DNA of 64,000 bases from Amborella trichopoda (GCF_000471905.2 NW_006494943.1:6433634-6497633); one strand, 5' to 3'; shown: positions 36,801 to 47,685, counted from the stretch's first letter. Numbers and translations: made by a program. Notes: a model not told the origin generated them from the sequence alone.

Positions 36801-39800
36801 TCTCATGAGAGAAACTCCAGCTCCCACATCTCCCATGGAATGACAGAATTCTGGGACTTCATTTTCAGGAACAATCTCCTAGACATACCTCTTCAAGGAA
36901 CCGCTTCACCTGGTCCGACCACTCTCTCAAAACTCGACAGGTTCCTTCTAGCCCTGAATTGGGAGGAACGTTTTCCAGGATCCCACGCCATGGCCTTGCC
37001 TAAACCCACTTCCAACCATTGCCCCATTCTTCACTGCACCCAAGCCCTGAATAGAGGTCCAAAACCTTTCAGATTTGAACTGGCCCGGTTAGAAGAAAAA
37101 TCCCTTTCATCATTGATTCCCACCTGGTGGAACTCACTCTCTAGCCAAGTAGAAGGAAGAGCAAGTTTCAAACTCCAATCTAAAATTCAACTCCTTAAAG
37201 CTCCCCTTAAAACTTGGAGTTGGTCCATCCCCGGTAACTACACCCAAGTGAAGTCCTCTCTTCTTTTGTCCATCCAAGAACTCGACCGCCTTGAGGAGTC
37301 CCGTTCTCTAACAACCTCTGAAGCAAACCTGAGAACCCAAACCAAACTCGATTACTTTTCCAGCCTCAAAAAAGAAGAGCTCTGCTGGTTCCAGAGATCT
37401 AGAGTCAATTGGCTCAAAGTAGGGGACCATAATACTCGTTTTATCCACAGAATAGCGAATTGTCGAAGGAGAGATAATTCTATCTCAATTATCAAATCCA
37501 ATAACAGGTATCTGGTTCAGCCGAGAGAAATCGAGTCGGTTATTCTTTATTTTTTCTAGAACCTTTATGTTGTTCCGCGTGGCCCTAGACCTGCCATGGC
37601 TGACCTTGACTTCCATACTTTGTCGGAAGAACAGGCTCAATGGCTGGAGCGTCCCTTCTTAAAAGAGGAAGTCTTGAAAGCCTTAGATGACCTAGCCAAA
37701 GATAAAGCTCCAGGCCCTTATGGGTTTGCCATTGCCCCCTTCAAAATCTTCTGAGAAACTTTCCGCCCAGACTTCATGAGTTTCTTCATAGAATTTTTCC
37801 ACCAGGGAATACTCCATAAAGCCATTAACGCCACCTTCATAACCTTGGTCCCAAAGATAGAAGGGGCTGAGAAACTTAAGGACTTTCGTCCTATCAGTTT
37901 GCTCAACTCCTCCTATAAAATCCTTGCGAAGGTGTTGGCATCAAGATTACAATAGGTCCTTCCCTAAACTATCTCATCTTCACAAACGACCTTCATTAAA
38001 GATGGGTAGATCCTGGACGGTGAGCTAATTGCCCACGAGTGTATCCACTTCAGGCATTTGGCAAAAAAGGCCGGCCTCATCTTTAAGATCGACTTGGAGA
38101 AAGCGTACGACCACGTTGGTTGGTCCGTTCTGGATGAGACAATGGCAAGAATTTTTGGGATCGTTGGAGAAAGTGGATTAGAGGTTGCTAGTCTCATCCA
38201 CATTTTTCGATACTCACCAACAGCACCCCAAAAGGATTCTTCCCTTCCTCAAGGGGATTACGCCAAGGGGACCACCCCTCCCTTTTCCTCTTCGCCATAT
38301 CAGCCGAAGTCTTTAGCCTGTCCTTGTCTTGTGTTTACCAGGCTGGTCTCCTCACAGGTTTCAAAACTTCCCACCGTGGGCACATAGTGTCTCATCTGCA
38401 ATACGCATACAACACTTTGGTATTCCTTGATGCATCTCCCCAAGAAGTGGATAACTTGAGGCTCTTTCTGAAATGTTTTCAATTGGCCACAGGCTTCAAG
38501 GTCAATATGGAAAAATCAAAAATGATGGGTATAGCTATTGTCAATGCCCAAATCAGAGAGCTCATTCCAAATTGGGAGTGTGAAGTTGAGGACCTCCTAA
38601 CAACTTATCTGGGTCTACCCCTCAGGCTGGGTAAACCTAAAAAGAGACATTGGTTCCATGTGATTGACAAGGTTGATAAGACGCTTGGCGGGGTGGAAAA
38701 GGAGATACCCCTCTCAAGCGGCAAGAACCACTCTAATCAAAGCAACCCTGGCCAATGCACCTGTGTACCTTATGTCTCTTTTTCAAATACCAACTTCAGT
38801 GGCTAATCGACTGGATCAACTCATGAGGAACTTTCTTTGGTCAAGGCAGGTCGAGAAAACCAAATTCCATTTAATTTCTTAGGATAAAGTATATTGGGTA
38901 TCAAGCTTTTAAGAAAACACAACTTGACCCTCTTAAGGAAATGGTGGTGGCGTCTGGTCACTCAAACGGACTCTCTTTGGGCTCAAGTACTACGGAGTAA
39001 ATACAAGATTCCTCAAAACACTTGGGTGTCGAGAGGAGACCTTGGACCAATGCGTCAGGAGCATGGAAATCTTTCACCTCCTCTCTCGTGTTGTTCAAAA
39101 AATACATCAGGCTTCACCCAAGAGAAGGAACAAGAGTGCGCTTCTGGTCAAATCTCTGGCTTGGACACGCACCTCTAAGGGACTTCTATTCATCCCTTTA
39201 CTCTATCACAGCGAACAAAGATGCCAAAATAGAGGACGAAATGGTGTTGAACGGAGGCCGAAGAGCGTGGAACCCCTCTTTCAGAAGAAACCTCTTTGAG
39301 GAGGAAACAAACCACTTTATCTCCCTGTCGGCACTATTGCATCATTCTTTTCTCCCTACACAAGGACGGGATCAGCTGGTATGGTCCCTCGCTTCTTCAA
39401 GGGTCTTTCTCAATGGCCTCCTTCTACAAGAAACTCATCCAACCTGCCACTTTCCCACTTAATTCCCCATCGGTTCTTTCTCAGGTTTGGCATACTATAG
39501 CACCTTCCAAGGTGCAAACTTTCAATTGGATAGCGGGTTCCCAAAAGGCACTTACAGTCGACTACCTACAAAAGAAAGGGATCCATTCCCCAACAAATGC
39601 ATCATGTGTTTGTGTGAGGAGGAATCCAATCCTCACCTTTTCATCCATTGTAACCTTGCCCACGACCTCTGGAGCCTTTTGCTGCAACTGTTTGGTGTCC
39701 ACTGGGTAACACCACCGACGGTTAGAGACCTAATAGATGTCGATTTTGCCTCTCAATGGCTGAAGGCCAATAAAATCCTTTGGAAGGTAGCGATGGCAGC

Positions 39801-42800
39801 AACCATTTGGGTGATCTGGACAGAAAGAAATGCCAGAATTTTCCAAGGACAAATCTGCTTGGTCCCAACCCTCTTTCACAAGGTTACGTCCTCAGTAACC
39901 TTCTGGGCGTCTAACCAACACCTTTTCAAGGGTATCCCTACGAACTCCTTCATTAGTCAATGGAAGAATATTCTTGTCCACCGACCAAGGAAGGAGAAAA
40001 GATCAACCATCTGGAAGCCAAATCCTGACAAAGCCAGTAAGCTAAACTTCGATGGGTGCTCTTTGGGGAACCTTGCACACGCAGGACCAGGTGGTGTCTT
40101 TAGAGATCACCAACGTAATATCCTCTTCACCTACTCCGAACATCTTGGCCTTCAAGATTCCCAATATGCCAAAGCAATGGCCCTTCTCAAGGGCGTGCAA
40201 AGTTTCAATCGATCTTGGGGGCAACACCTAATAGTGGAGGGTGATGCTTTAAACATCATTACTTGGGCAACCGGGAGGTCTACACCCCTTTGGTATCTGG
40301 CACCGATTTATGATGAGATTGTACACACCTGCAAGGATATGGCCATCTTCTGGATGCATACCTCGAGGACGTCAAACGACTTCCCTGACCTCTTGGCGAA
40401 GGACGGGGCTAGGGCCCACGACGAAGACCAGACCCGGTCCCTTGCTGCTCTAAACCGTTGAGGATATACTTACAAGAACAACTTACTGTGTACGGGCAAC
40501 TTTCATAGCCTATTTTTGTAAACTCTCTGTAAACTATGTAAGGGGCCAACTTTTGTGAACTCACTATAAACTTTGTAAGGGGACTATCTTATAACCCCAT
40601 TTTTTGTAAAGGGTCTGTTGACCTATTCTTTTTTACCAAGAGTCTCGTCTAGAGGGTACTCAGATTAACCAAAAATTGTACTCTCTCCAAAGCAATACAA
40701 AAGTTAAAGCACATCCAAAAAAAAAAGATAAAAATATAATTTCATGTATTTGTAAAATCTGATTTCGATTTCATTATTATAGTTCAAAATGGGATTTTGT
40801 GCCATGATGTTGTTTGTGTTGTCGTATGTGCCTTTGATCCTAGGGGTGAAGATGTGGAGTATTTTAGTTTTACCATTGCAATGCCAAAGTTCTCTTAATT
40901 TTAATGCTCCAATGTCGTTATATTTGCCTTCGAAAAGAAGTTATGCTTTTCTTTGTTACTTGCAAAAGGCATTGGAATGATATTTGTTAAGAACTTAACT
41001 CTAGACATTTGGTATTTGAAAGTTGATTTATAGAACCAATATTTTGAAAATGTGTTAATCGGATTATTATTCAGAGCACATATAAACTGTGGGAAACAAT
41101 CATCTCCATATTGGTTTCCAAATAACTCAAAATCAAAATCCATAAATATTTGAACCAATCCATAAGTAACAGACTTGTGCACCTAGAACATTAGTATTTA
41201 CATTTGTGGTACAATGAATCCAACAAAATCAGATAGAGATCCCATGAGGGTGGAACACAAATTAGATATTTCATTAATTCATGGTTTCTTGCATCTACAA
41301 ACCTCAGTACTTGATGTTTAGGAATCTATATTCCAAGACAATCGAATCGAGTATCATTATATGGGAATCTTGGTTCAATACATGTAGAATTGAGATTCAA
41401 CAATTAAGGAATTGAGAATCAATAAATGTTTGAAACAACATTCTACAAGTGTTGGAATCAAGATTCCTGACTTCACATAAATGAATTCCATGAAGATTCC
41501 TTGTCGGAATCGAGGAATGAAGATTCCAAATCGGAATCACGACCTTGGGTGAGAGATTCTAATAACTATGGTCCAACTCATACTTTCATGGAATTAGGAG
41601 TGGTCCTCTAACTTCCACATTTGTTTTGCATCACGTTCTTCAAATTCCATCTTTTCTAGCGAACTTGTTATTGTTTAGTAGCATTACCAAAACTCTATAT
41701 GTTTTTTAAGACATGAGGATTAGGAAGACGATAGGGGAAGGTGAGAAGGAATTATGAGCTCACCTTCTCTTAACAAAACTATGGTCATTCTTATTTGTGA
41801 TTAGTGGAAGTGATGACATGGTTTTAAGTTCTGAAGGGTGTGGAGTATCAAAATAATCTTGTCTGCCTTTCTCTTCTAATGAAGAGCCATATCATGAGCC
41901 ATTTTCTCTAATGCATTTTGAATGTTTGGGGTCCAACTCTAGCTTCTTATATTTCGGATTTTCATTTTCTTATGAAATTTGTTGAAGATTGTTCTAGAAT
42001 TTTTTGGCATTATCAAATGAAATCCAAAAATCAAATATTTGAAAATTTCAAGGAATATCATAAAATGATGGTTACCAAATTTGATGCCTAACTAAAGATT
42101 CTTAGGTCAGACCGAAGTTTTAAAAATTGGTGATCCAGATCAGAAGCGGCCTATCCAGATTGGGAATCGGTCAAGCAAATATGGATCCTGCTAAGTATCG
42201 GGAACCGACCGGTCTTCCTCCCCCCCTGAACCTAGCTAGTTTAGACCGGTTCTCTGATAGAACTGGCTAGTTTTGTCAGGGTACCGGAGGCTGAAATCAT
42301 TGGAACTTGATAGTTCCCCTATTTTTTTTATTTTCTTTTTTATTTATATAAAACTTATATTTGAATTTTATTTTTAAAATCAAAAGGGATGGCCCACCCC
42401 TCTATGTAAGGGCAAGCCCCTTATATGTTAGGGTGGCCCGTCACAGTTGATGGCCAGCCACACGCCACCCTCACACTTTTACCCCCATTAGCCCTTTTTA
42501 TATCCCCGCCTCCTCTTCCGTTACTCAAGTACCAATGTGGGACTATAGCAAAGTTTCCCACATGGGGAACTTTGAAGCAAAATTCAATTTTTCCATCAAT
42601 ATGCTTGTGAACAAGTCTCTCGCTCCCCCCCTCCCCTCTCTCAATCTCTCTCATTAATATTCTTTATTTCTCTGTGTATTACGTGGTAACTAGAAATCTA
42701 ACTTTTGTTTGTTTATTGGTTGGTTTTTATCATCAAAATATTCCATGCTATCCTAATTTAATGCTTTCTTTTGAAATTAAAATGTATATTTTCCACCCTT

Positions 42801-42950
42801 AACAAAAATTTTAAGTGATCTTTTAAATCTCTCTCTCTCTCNNNNNNNNNNNNNNNNNNNNTACTTACTTACGTTACTTATTACGTATTACTTACTTATT
42901 ACTTAACTTACTTACTTACTTACTTACTTAACTTATTACTACTTACTACT

Positions 42951-43016
<66 letters not shown>

Positions 43017-46000
43017 ATCTCCACCAATTCACAGATTTACATATTTGTTAAAATAATGAAAAACAACACAAGATATAACATTTTTTCCTTGGAAACCTAA
43101 AAAACTTACATTTTTAATAAATTTTAATATTTTTAATCTTTTTCTAAGGCCAAATCCAGCCGATCCGGCCGATTCACCAATCCGGACCACCAATTCACCA
43201 ATCTGGACTTATTTTCCGGATGGACGATCCGGGTCACGGATCTATTTTTTAAAACATTGGGCCAGGCAATAGATGACAAAGAGATTCCTGGATACCTTCA
43301 AGAATTTCATTTTTTGGCAAACATTATCCTGCAACACCACAACAAAATGGCATTGCAGAAATGAAGAATCACCATCGTTTCAAAGCACTAGCTCCTTGTT
43401 AATGAATATGCATGTGCCATATATTACTGATGTCATGCTGTCAGCATATATCATAAAATGTTTTCCTACTCTGGTTCTTAATAAGGCTTGATCTCGTGAA
43501 ACATTAATGGAGCATGTCAAATGTAAGAGTCTTTGGTTGTGTTTGCTTTGTCATCTATTGGAAAATGTCAAAGACAAGCTAGATGTCACGTATGCTAAAT
43601 ACACTTTTCCAGAGTACTCTCCTACTAAAATGAGCTATAGCTGCTATGGTCCAAAGAAAGAAGGCATTATGTTTCACGCTATGTTACATTTTTGGAACTT
43701 GGGAACCCTTCGAGGGAGAGCTATTACCACCTCTTCAGTCCAACCCATTGCAAATGACTTTGTATCTGAACTCGAATCACCACCTGCTGTCCAACCTACT
43801 CCAAAATTCACTGTATATGAACCAGGACCTTCACTTGAAGATGTCCTTGAAGGACCACCAATACTCACCTGCGTACAAAGGCACAGGGAGCAAGGGCAAG
43901 CAAATGAAGATCCATTGCTTGATTTGCCTCACTAAGAAGCTCCTCAAAACTCGTCCTCAATCCCTGAAGGTAATTCCTCATCTTTCCTCTTATCATTATT
44001 CATAATGGAAAGTGAAATCCTTATCCCATTCAACATTTTGTGACATATACTGCTCACTCATCTTCATTTCATTCTTTTCTTGCTTCCTTGAACACCGACT
44101 CTGAACCTAGGACATTTTGGACTCTGTAAATACATCGTAAGTGGAGGGAATCCATGGAAGAGGAGATAAATGCATTGAAAAAAGAAAAACAAAGGACATA
44201 CATTGGATTTCATCAGGGACGGATCAGTAAATCCCATGCAAATTACCATTTCAAGCTGAATAGTGTTCTCTTGCATTGTTACCAGCAAAGCTAACCTAAT
44301 GCTTCTGCAAAGGTATTGGGTTCTATGGTGAAGAATACGAATCCTTAGGCATGATGTTTCCCAGAAAAAGAATAGAACACACAAATTGGTCAGTTAGGTG
44401 AGTGTTATGAGATGGTTAATAGACTTGATAGGATTTAGGAATTACCTAGAATTTTTAAACTACAATAGCTCATGATCCAGGAGTGACTCTTTGATGGTGA
44501 AATATCAATGTTCATGCTAGTTTGGGAATATGTCTAGTCCTCATCATTATGTCCCATTGATCCTCCTCATAGCCAGCATTTTAGTCAGAGACAACCAAAA
44601 TAATGATATCATGATACATTACTTTGTTCCATTGATCAGCTTCACAGCCATCATATTGGTTAGGACAAGCTTTGTCCAAATCTAGTTGACCTATTTCTTT
44701 TAGACTTCCCCACTAGGGCAGAAGAAGATTTGTTCTAAGCAGTGTTTTAAAATTAGGCTGCATCGCCATATATGCAACCTCATCATGAGAAATGCACTGG
44801 CAACCACATCGTCTGACACCGAAGATGCACTTTGGTGGGATGCGTTCGCATCTGCGCCGCATCCCACCGCATATGCAGCCGCATAGCCCATAGCCCGCAT
44901 AGGGTGCATATGCGACCTGCATGTGAAATGAAAAATTACCCCTATTCAAAGGGGTATTTTTTATCTTTTTAAGCCCCGAAAAGGGGGATAAGGGCTTCGG
45001 GGGGTATTAAACCCCCAAACAACCACAATCAGCCACATCCGTGGCCTTTAGGAGATCAAATCGATAAAAAAAAAAAAAAGGGGGCAGAAATTTTATTTTT
45101 CGAAATTTTTGAATTTTTGTCTTGGATGATCTTTGGTTGTTGATTTGTTTATTTGTTTATTTTGGGTGTTGATTTGAGGAAGTTTTAGCAAAGTTTTAAC
45201 TACAAATCAAGGGTTTCAAGGGCCAAGAAAAAATCAAAGTTTAATCTTCATAGACATTTAGTTTGTATTTTGTAACTTTAAAGTTTGTAGTTGCAAATTT
45301 GTGATTATGGTTGTTGAATGTTTTATGAAGTTAGTATCAAGTTTCTAGTTTCTACTTTCTAATGTGTTATGTGATCTAATGTGTTATGTGATCAGGGGAT
45401 AGTGGATACAAAATCTCCGATAGCTGTTACTTTTGGAGTTCATGAATAAATTAAATACCTAGTATCACACAAATCACCTCTATATTTTTTCCTATGCATT
45501 AACCTATTTTTTTAGATTTTTTAGAATTTTTTATATTTATTGACAGCATCAGGGTGATGCACCTGCATCTTGACCCCATCAAGCTGCATCCCCCCCCCCA
45601 ACATATCGAGCCGCATTCCGCATTTTAAAACACCGGTTCTAAGTATTAGGATATTTGTAATCTTCTCCACAAGGTAAAATGCTCCATAGTGGTCACAGGC
45701 CTGGGATGATCGTTATACTTGCACCCGTTTTATTAGCATGATAGACCCGGAAATCAAACTTGACTACCTGGGAGAGCTACCTAAATCTATCCTAAGGATG
45801 AAAATGAACATAAATATTTTGAGGTGGTCATATCATGTTGTTAGCCTTTCAGTGTGAATTTGTTTCTCAAGAATTGGAAAAATCATCCATTTTATGAGAT
45901 AGCATGTAGTATTATGAGCAGCCTCATTCCAGAATCTCATGGGAACATTTTGAAGCAACGTCATGGTTCTAGCAAATTTTAATAAATATGTCTCTCGTTC

Positions 46001-47565
46001 AACAACTGTATTTGATTGAAGTAGATGAACATGAAAGTTGGAGAAGAATGCCATGATCTTGAAAATATTTTGTGGATTGTTCTTAACAAATTCACCATTG
46101 TTATCCATCAAAATAATTTCTCTTCTTTTTTTTTCTTTTTCTTTTTTTTTTGGCAAATCCAGGGTCAATCATATTAGAGAAATTTGGATAATGTTGGATT
46201 ACTATTACTTCATTAATAAGTGAAAATGTCTATGCTGGAGTTAAAAACAGCTCTCGTCTAGGAAGTCTAGTAGTATTGAAGCATAATGATATTTTTCTGG
46301 AGGGCATTCCATACAATCATCCAAACTCAACTTTCTTATGTTCGCAAAAAAACAAACACTAATTTCCACCTCTAAAACATCTCCAAATTCACTGAAAGTC
46401 CCTCAATTATTACTTGGAAAAAACAAAAGCAAGAACCCAGACTTTGGGCATTCCATGAACTCTCTTCCAAACTAGAGTGAAATATAACAAATTTTCCTCG
46501 AATTTTATCCATTAGAACTGGTTCAACCGCCAAGATATGCACACCATCTACGAAGTCAGTGACCACTAGGCAAATCCAAACCACTGGCTCGATCTCAACT
46601 AAAATTCAAACCAACACATGAATATAAACTTGGCAATATACCATTCCAAAGTCTAAGCAAAAAGCAATAAAAGGTTTAACAGCTGATTTAAGTAGAACAC
46701 CTGCAAAATCGTTGAACTAGGTAAAACCAAACCTTTGGCCCAATTTCATTAAAAAAATCAAACCAACCCATCAATTTAGACTGGGCAAGATACAATTCCA
46801 AGTCTAGCAAGACCCACAAACTGGTTTAACCGAAAATTAAGTACACCACGTGTAAAATCAATAATCAGAGCCGTTACGGTGAAATTCCGAAAGAACACAT
46901 GAATTTAAACTTGGCAATATACCGCCCAAAAAACTAAACAATATTACCAAAAAACATACCTGACCCACTGCGAGTGCTTGCTTAGGGCCATCTCTCTTCC
47001 ACCTCCCACAAGAGCTAAGCGAGCAGAATTCACACCAAAAACAAGAGGAGCATAAACTCCAATGTGTACGAACACATCAAAGCACTTGGATTTTTCTCCG
47101 TCTTCTTCCAAACCACCAGCAACAAGGGCAGTCAATGCAAACTCCTCCTCTTCCCCTTTGTTTTCTCTCTCTTCAAAAGCCAGCACCAATCCATTTCTCA
47201 TGGAGACCTGAATCAAAGGCTTAATCACCGAATCCCATGACGAATCAAAATTAGGGTTTTCAGGGAACAAATGGGGCATGGATTCTGCTAATATTCGAAC
47301 CGATTGCTCAAGCCTTTGTAAGTGGCGTTCCCAGAAAACCACGAAAGAAGCATTTTTATGAGTCCGAGAAGTGGTATAAGCACCTGCATACGTATTCATA
47401 ACCCAAAGAAGAAAATCCATGTCAATGAATATGCACGGGACGAGCTCCAGATCGAGACAAACAACGTGTTATAGAGAGAGAACCTGGATGGGTTTCCAAG
47501 AAGGTGGAGACGGAGTGAACAATGGGCTGAGGAACCCCATTCTTCACAAGACATGTATTCGCCAT
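24801..47565 (-). CDS. Class-IV aminotransferase-like PLP enzyme (D-amino-acid/branched-chain aminotransferase fold), eight exons, 343 aa
   Basis: Exons, 5' to 3' on the minus strand: 47565-47484, 47383-46960, 32440-32323, 29754-29633, 28798-28713, 26686-26577, 26475-26446 and 24860-24801. Lengths 82, 424, 118, 122, 86, 110, 30 and 60 nt keep one open frame of 1032 nt. The protein resembles the plant D-aminoacid aminotransferase-like group (to my recollection, Arabidopsis At3g54970). Family features are GAYTTSRTHKNAS and FWERHLQRL (residues 28-52), Lys163 in ALSKHSQWV as the likely PLP-binding lysine, LLLSNNGDQILEGNVTNFF (185-203), QTAPISDGVLPGILR (230-244), EVAPSWSKRDTWEEAFVTNS (260-279) and the end GYPIHNFLI. 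The substrate is unknown, and no targeting peptide is obvious. The start was chosen at MANTCLVKNGVPQP because it aligns with family N-termini. The frame is open further upstream. It appears intact. Intron 3 has a GC donor and intron 2 is 14.5 kb. Confidence 0.9.
25738..26103 (+). mobile_element. MITE family A, best-preserved copy (in intron 7 of the aminotransferase-like gene)
   Basis: This is a 366 bp element with inverted ends of about 45 bp. The left end has GGCTCTAAACAATCAAATT followed by AGAGCCTACCT, and the right end has AGGTAGGCTCAAATTTGATT followed by GTTTAAAGCC. The interior is strongly similar to 1698-2072, in the same orientation. Confidence 0.8.
26446..26475 (-). CDS. Aminotransferase-like gene, exon 7 (30-nt microexon)
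   Basis: Acceptor CTAATCAG and donor CAG|GTAATA enclose exactly ten codons, GPGLITSEIQ. This fills the family's conserved GPG-x-IT-x-x-IQ segment between exons 6 and 8 in phase 0 on both sides. Confidence 0.85.
26577..26686 (-). CDS. Aminotransferase-like gene, exon 6
   Basis: Acceptor GGCCAAG|ATAGC and donor TTTGAG|GTGAAT. Encodes SLRILQHVESIQAPCTWDKL and HIKSYKDLSWEEIHFE. Confidence 0.88.
26687..28712. other. Intron 5 of the aminotransferase-like gene, no feature
   Basis: A 2026 nt intron. I see no recognisable transposon or coding signal. Small reading frames here look accidental. Confidence 0.5.
28713..28798 (-). CDS. Aminotransferase-like gene, exon 5
   Basis: Acceptor CATGCAG|AGTTTGC and donor GTTACAA|GTAAGC. 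Encodes VCFCKGISLLEVAPSWSKRD and TWEEAFVT. Confidence 0.88.
28799..29632. other. Intron 4 of the aminotransferase-like gene, no feature
   Basis: An 834 nt AT-rich intron with nothing recognised. Confidence 0.5.
29633..29754 (-). CDS. Aminotransferase-like gene, exon 4
   Basis: Acceptor AATGTAG|GACATG and donor ATTGA|GTAAGT. Encodes DMRSSIHDYKSGSGRW followed by LYEVQTAPISDGVLPGILRQ and LVI. Confidence 0.88.
29755..32322. other. Intron 3 of the aminotransferase-like gene (GC-AG type), no transposon recognised
   Basis: A 2568 nt intron beginning GCAAGT on the minus strand. It contains a pyrimidine-rich patch (30480-30740), but I see no gene or clear repeat. Confidence 0.5.
32323..32440 (-). 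CDS. Aminotransferase-like gene, exon 3
   Basis: Acceptor ACATGCAG|GACAAGG. The 3' boundary CGCAAG|GCAAGT matches the consensus of a GC donor, and phase 0 is kept only with this choice. Encodes TRKYLEKLRPPRVTELLLSN through EGNVTNFFVVCRK. Confidence 0.88.
32715..34622. mobile_element. hAT-like element with GCGCCTAGGC-type subterminal repeats, containing a nested hAT-like element
   Basis: Ends CATTGTTTCAAAAAATGGC and, reversed from the right, CAAGGTTTAAGAAAACGC. Flanks CTGAGAGG (32707-32714) and ATGAGAAG (34623-34630) agree at 6 of 8 bases, consistent with an old 8 bp target duplication. Words such as CACCTAGGC and GCGCCTAGG crowd both ends. The interior is interrupted by the element at 33359-34311. 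Confidence 0.65.
33359..34311. mobile_element. hAT-like element with CCGCAT subterminal repeats, copy 1, perfect 8 bp target duplication
   Basis: Flanked by GCATAGAC at 33351-33358 and 34312-34319. Inverted ends CAGTGTTTTCAAATGTG and CACATTTTAAAACACTT. CCGCAT/ATGCGG words are dense at both ends, and the middle is AT-rich with an internal direct repeat (GATGCTTGGTTGTTGATTAG at about 33738 and 33820). No transposase. Same family as 44740-45635. Confidence 0.85.
34685..40727 (+). mobile_element. Nearly full-length L1-type LINE, degenerate, inside intron 2
   Basis: About 6 kb. Order on the plus strand: a C-rich segment coding a Pro/Ser-rich linker (about 34784-36360); endonuclease start KILTCNIRGLGHPSKREAVK (36362 onwards); GGDFNITRWSHE (36774) and LSKLDRFLL (about 36930); reverse transcriptase (KAPGPYGFA at about 37705, FRPISLLNSSYKILAKVLAS at about 37890, FKIDLEKAYDHVGW at about 38080, YAYNTLVFLD at about 38405); GLPLRLGKPKKRHW (38610); zinc-binding tail (CIMCLCEEE ... 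HLFIHC, about 39600); RNase H-like domain (KLNFDGCSLGNLAHAGPGGV, about 40045) ending at a TGA after 40458. An A-run at about 40718-40727 ends it. Stops and frameshifts break the frames, and the catalytic YADD reads YAYN, so it cannot be active. No clear target duplication found. Confidence 0.88.
40728..42112. other. Intron 2 sequence with GAATC/GATTC-rich stretch
   Basis: No gene. Positions 41330-41560 are rich in GATTCC, GGAATC and GAATCG words in both orientations, similar in style to hAT subterminal repeats, but ends and target duplication were not found. Confidence 0.45.
42113..43259. mobile_element. hAT-like element with CCGATCCGG subterminal repeats, contains assembly gap
   Basis: Left end CGAAGTTTTAAAAATTGGTG with GATCCAGATC words. 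The right end has CCGATCCGGCCGATTC words then ATTTTTTAAAACATTG. Flanks GGTCAGAC (42105-42112) and GGCCAGGC (43260-43267) agree at 6 of 8 bases. The right end matches window positions 1-135. The interior contains the N run and microsatellites listed separately. Confidence 0.65.
42832..43011. repeat. Assembly gap flanked by (CT)n and (ACTT)n microsatellites
   Basis: A run of 20 N at 42842-42861 follows a CT repeat. It is followed by irregular ACTT/ACTTACTT units (42862-42952) and then an uninterrupted CT run of more than 50 bp. The irregular tetranucleotide part next to the gap may be an assembly artefact. Confidence 0.9.
43265..44700 (+). mobile_element. Ty1/copia fragment (integrase to start of reverse transcriptase)
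   Basis: Fossil fragment of a copia element on the plus strand. Recognisable parts are an integrase C-terminal piece (about 43310-43500), the linker region (about 43580-43990) and the start of the reverse transcriptase region (about 44110-44190). Both ends are missing and it is broken repeatedly; likely old. It follows directly on the hAT-like element at 42113-43259. Confidence 0.65.
44740..45635. mobile_element. hAT-like element with CCGCAT subterminal repeats, copy 2, perfect 8 bp target duplication
   Basis: Flanked by GTTCTAAG at 44732-44739 and 45636-45643. Inverted ends CAGTGTTTTAAAATTAGG and CCGCATTTTAAAACACCG. Dense CCGCAT/GCATATGC words near the ends and an AT-rich centre that matches 33359-34311 (for example GAATGTTTTATGAAG and TAAATACCTA phrases). 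No transposase. Confidence 0.85.
45833..46170 (-). mobile_element. Ty1/copia integrase fragment
   Basis: Short fossil piece of a copia integrase on the minus strand, recognisable over about 110 residues. Broken, without LTRs, age unknown. Confidence 0.55.
46171..46429. other. Intron 2 sequence, no feature
   Basis: AT-rich, nothing recognised. Confidence 0.4.
46430..46953 (-). repeat. Imperfect tandem repeats beside the intron 2 donor
   Basis: About three and a half diverged units of 130-150 bp, with phrases CACATGAATWTAAACTTGGC AATATACC, AAATCAAACCAA and GGTTTAAC recurring at 46614, 46767 and 46895. The last unit runs up to the 5' splice site at 46959. Confidence 0.55.
46960..47383 (-). CDS. 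Aminotransferase-like gene, exon 2
   Basis: Acceptor GTATGCAG|GTGCTTAT and donor GGGTCAG|GTATGT. Encodes residues 28-168, from GAYTT to ALSKHSQWV, including the probable PLP lysine. A reading frame starting at 47420 runs through intron 1 into this exon and suggests a false Met start. Confidence 0.9.
47484..47565 (-). CDS. Aminotransferase-like gene, exon 1
   Basis: Encodes MANTCLVKNGVPQPIVHSVS and TFLETHP plus one base of a split Gly codon. Donor CATCCAG|GTTCTC. The first intron is 100 nt. Confidence 0.85.
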
Positions 47566-47685
47566 TATCGCAAATTGTGCTGCATTTGTGCAACAGTAAC
47601 GAGGAAAGAATGGAGCTATGCCAGTCCATTCGAAAAGAGACGTCCAGAAATCTCAGACTTCGAAAATGCGAGGCATATGGATTAA
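47566..47685 (-). promoter_or_regulatory. Presumed 5' UTR/proximal promoter of the aminotransferase-like gene
   Basis: Only 120 bp separate the chosen start codon from the hAT-like element upstream. No TATA box is evident in it. Its role is inferred from position only. Confidence 0.3.

Larger units (their letters stand above)
32441..46959. other. Intron 2 of the aminotransferase-like gene, 14.5 kb, packed with transposons
   Basis: Runs from donor GTATGT (46959-46954) to acceptor ATGCAG (32446-32441) on the minus strand. It holds two nested hAT-like elements, a near-full-length LINE on the plus strand, two more hAT-like elements, two copia fragments, an assembly gap with microsatellites, and imperfect tandem repeats next to the donor. 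Confidence 0.85.

Noticed and set aside
41330-41560. Possible further hAT-like element with GATTCC words
   Set aside because: I could not find matching ends or an 8 bp duplication, so it is only noted as a repeat-word-rich stretch.
46944-47420. Single-exon start at 47420 for the aminotransferase-like protein
   Set aside because: Reading through to 47420 includes intron 1; the GTATGCAG acceptor and an upstream exon matching the family N-terminus explain it better.
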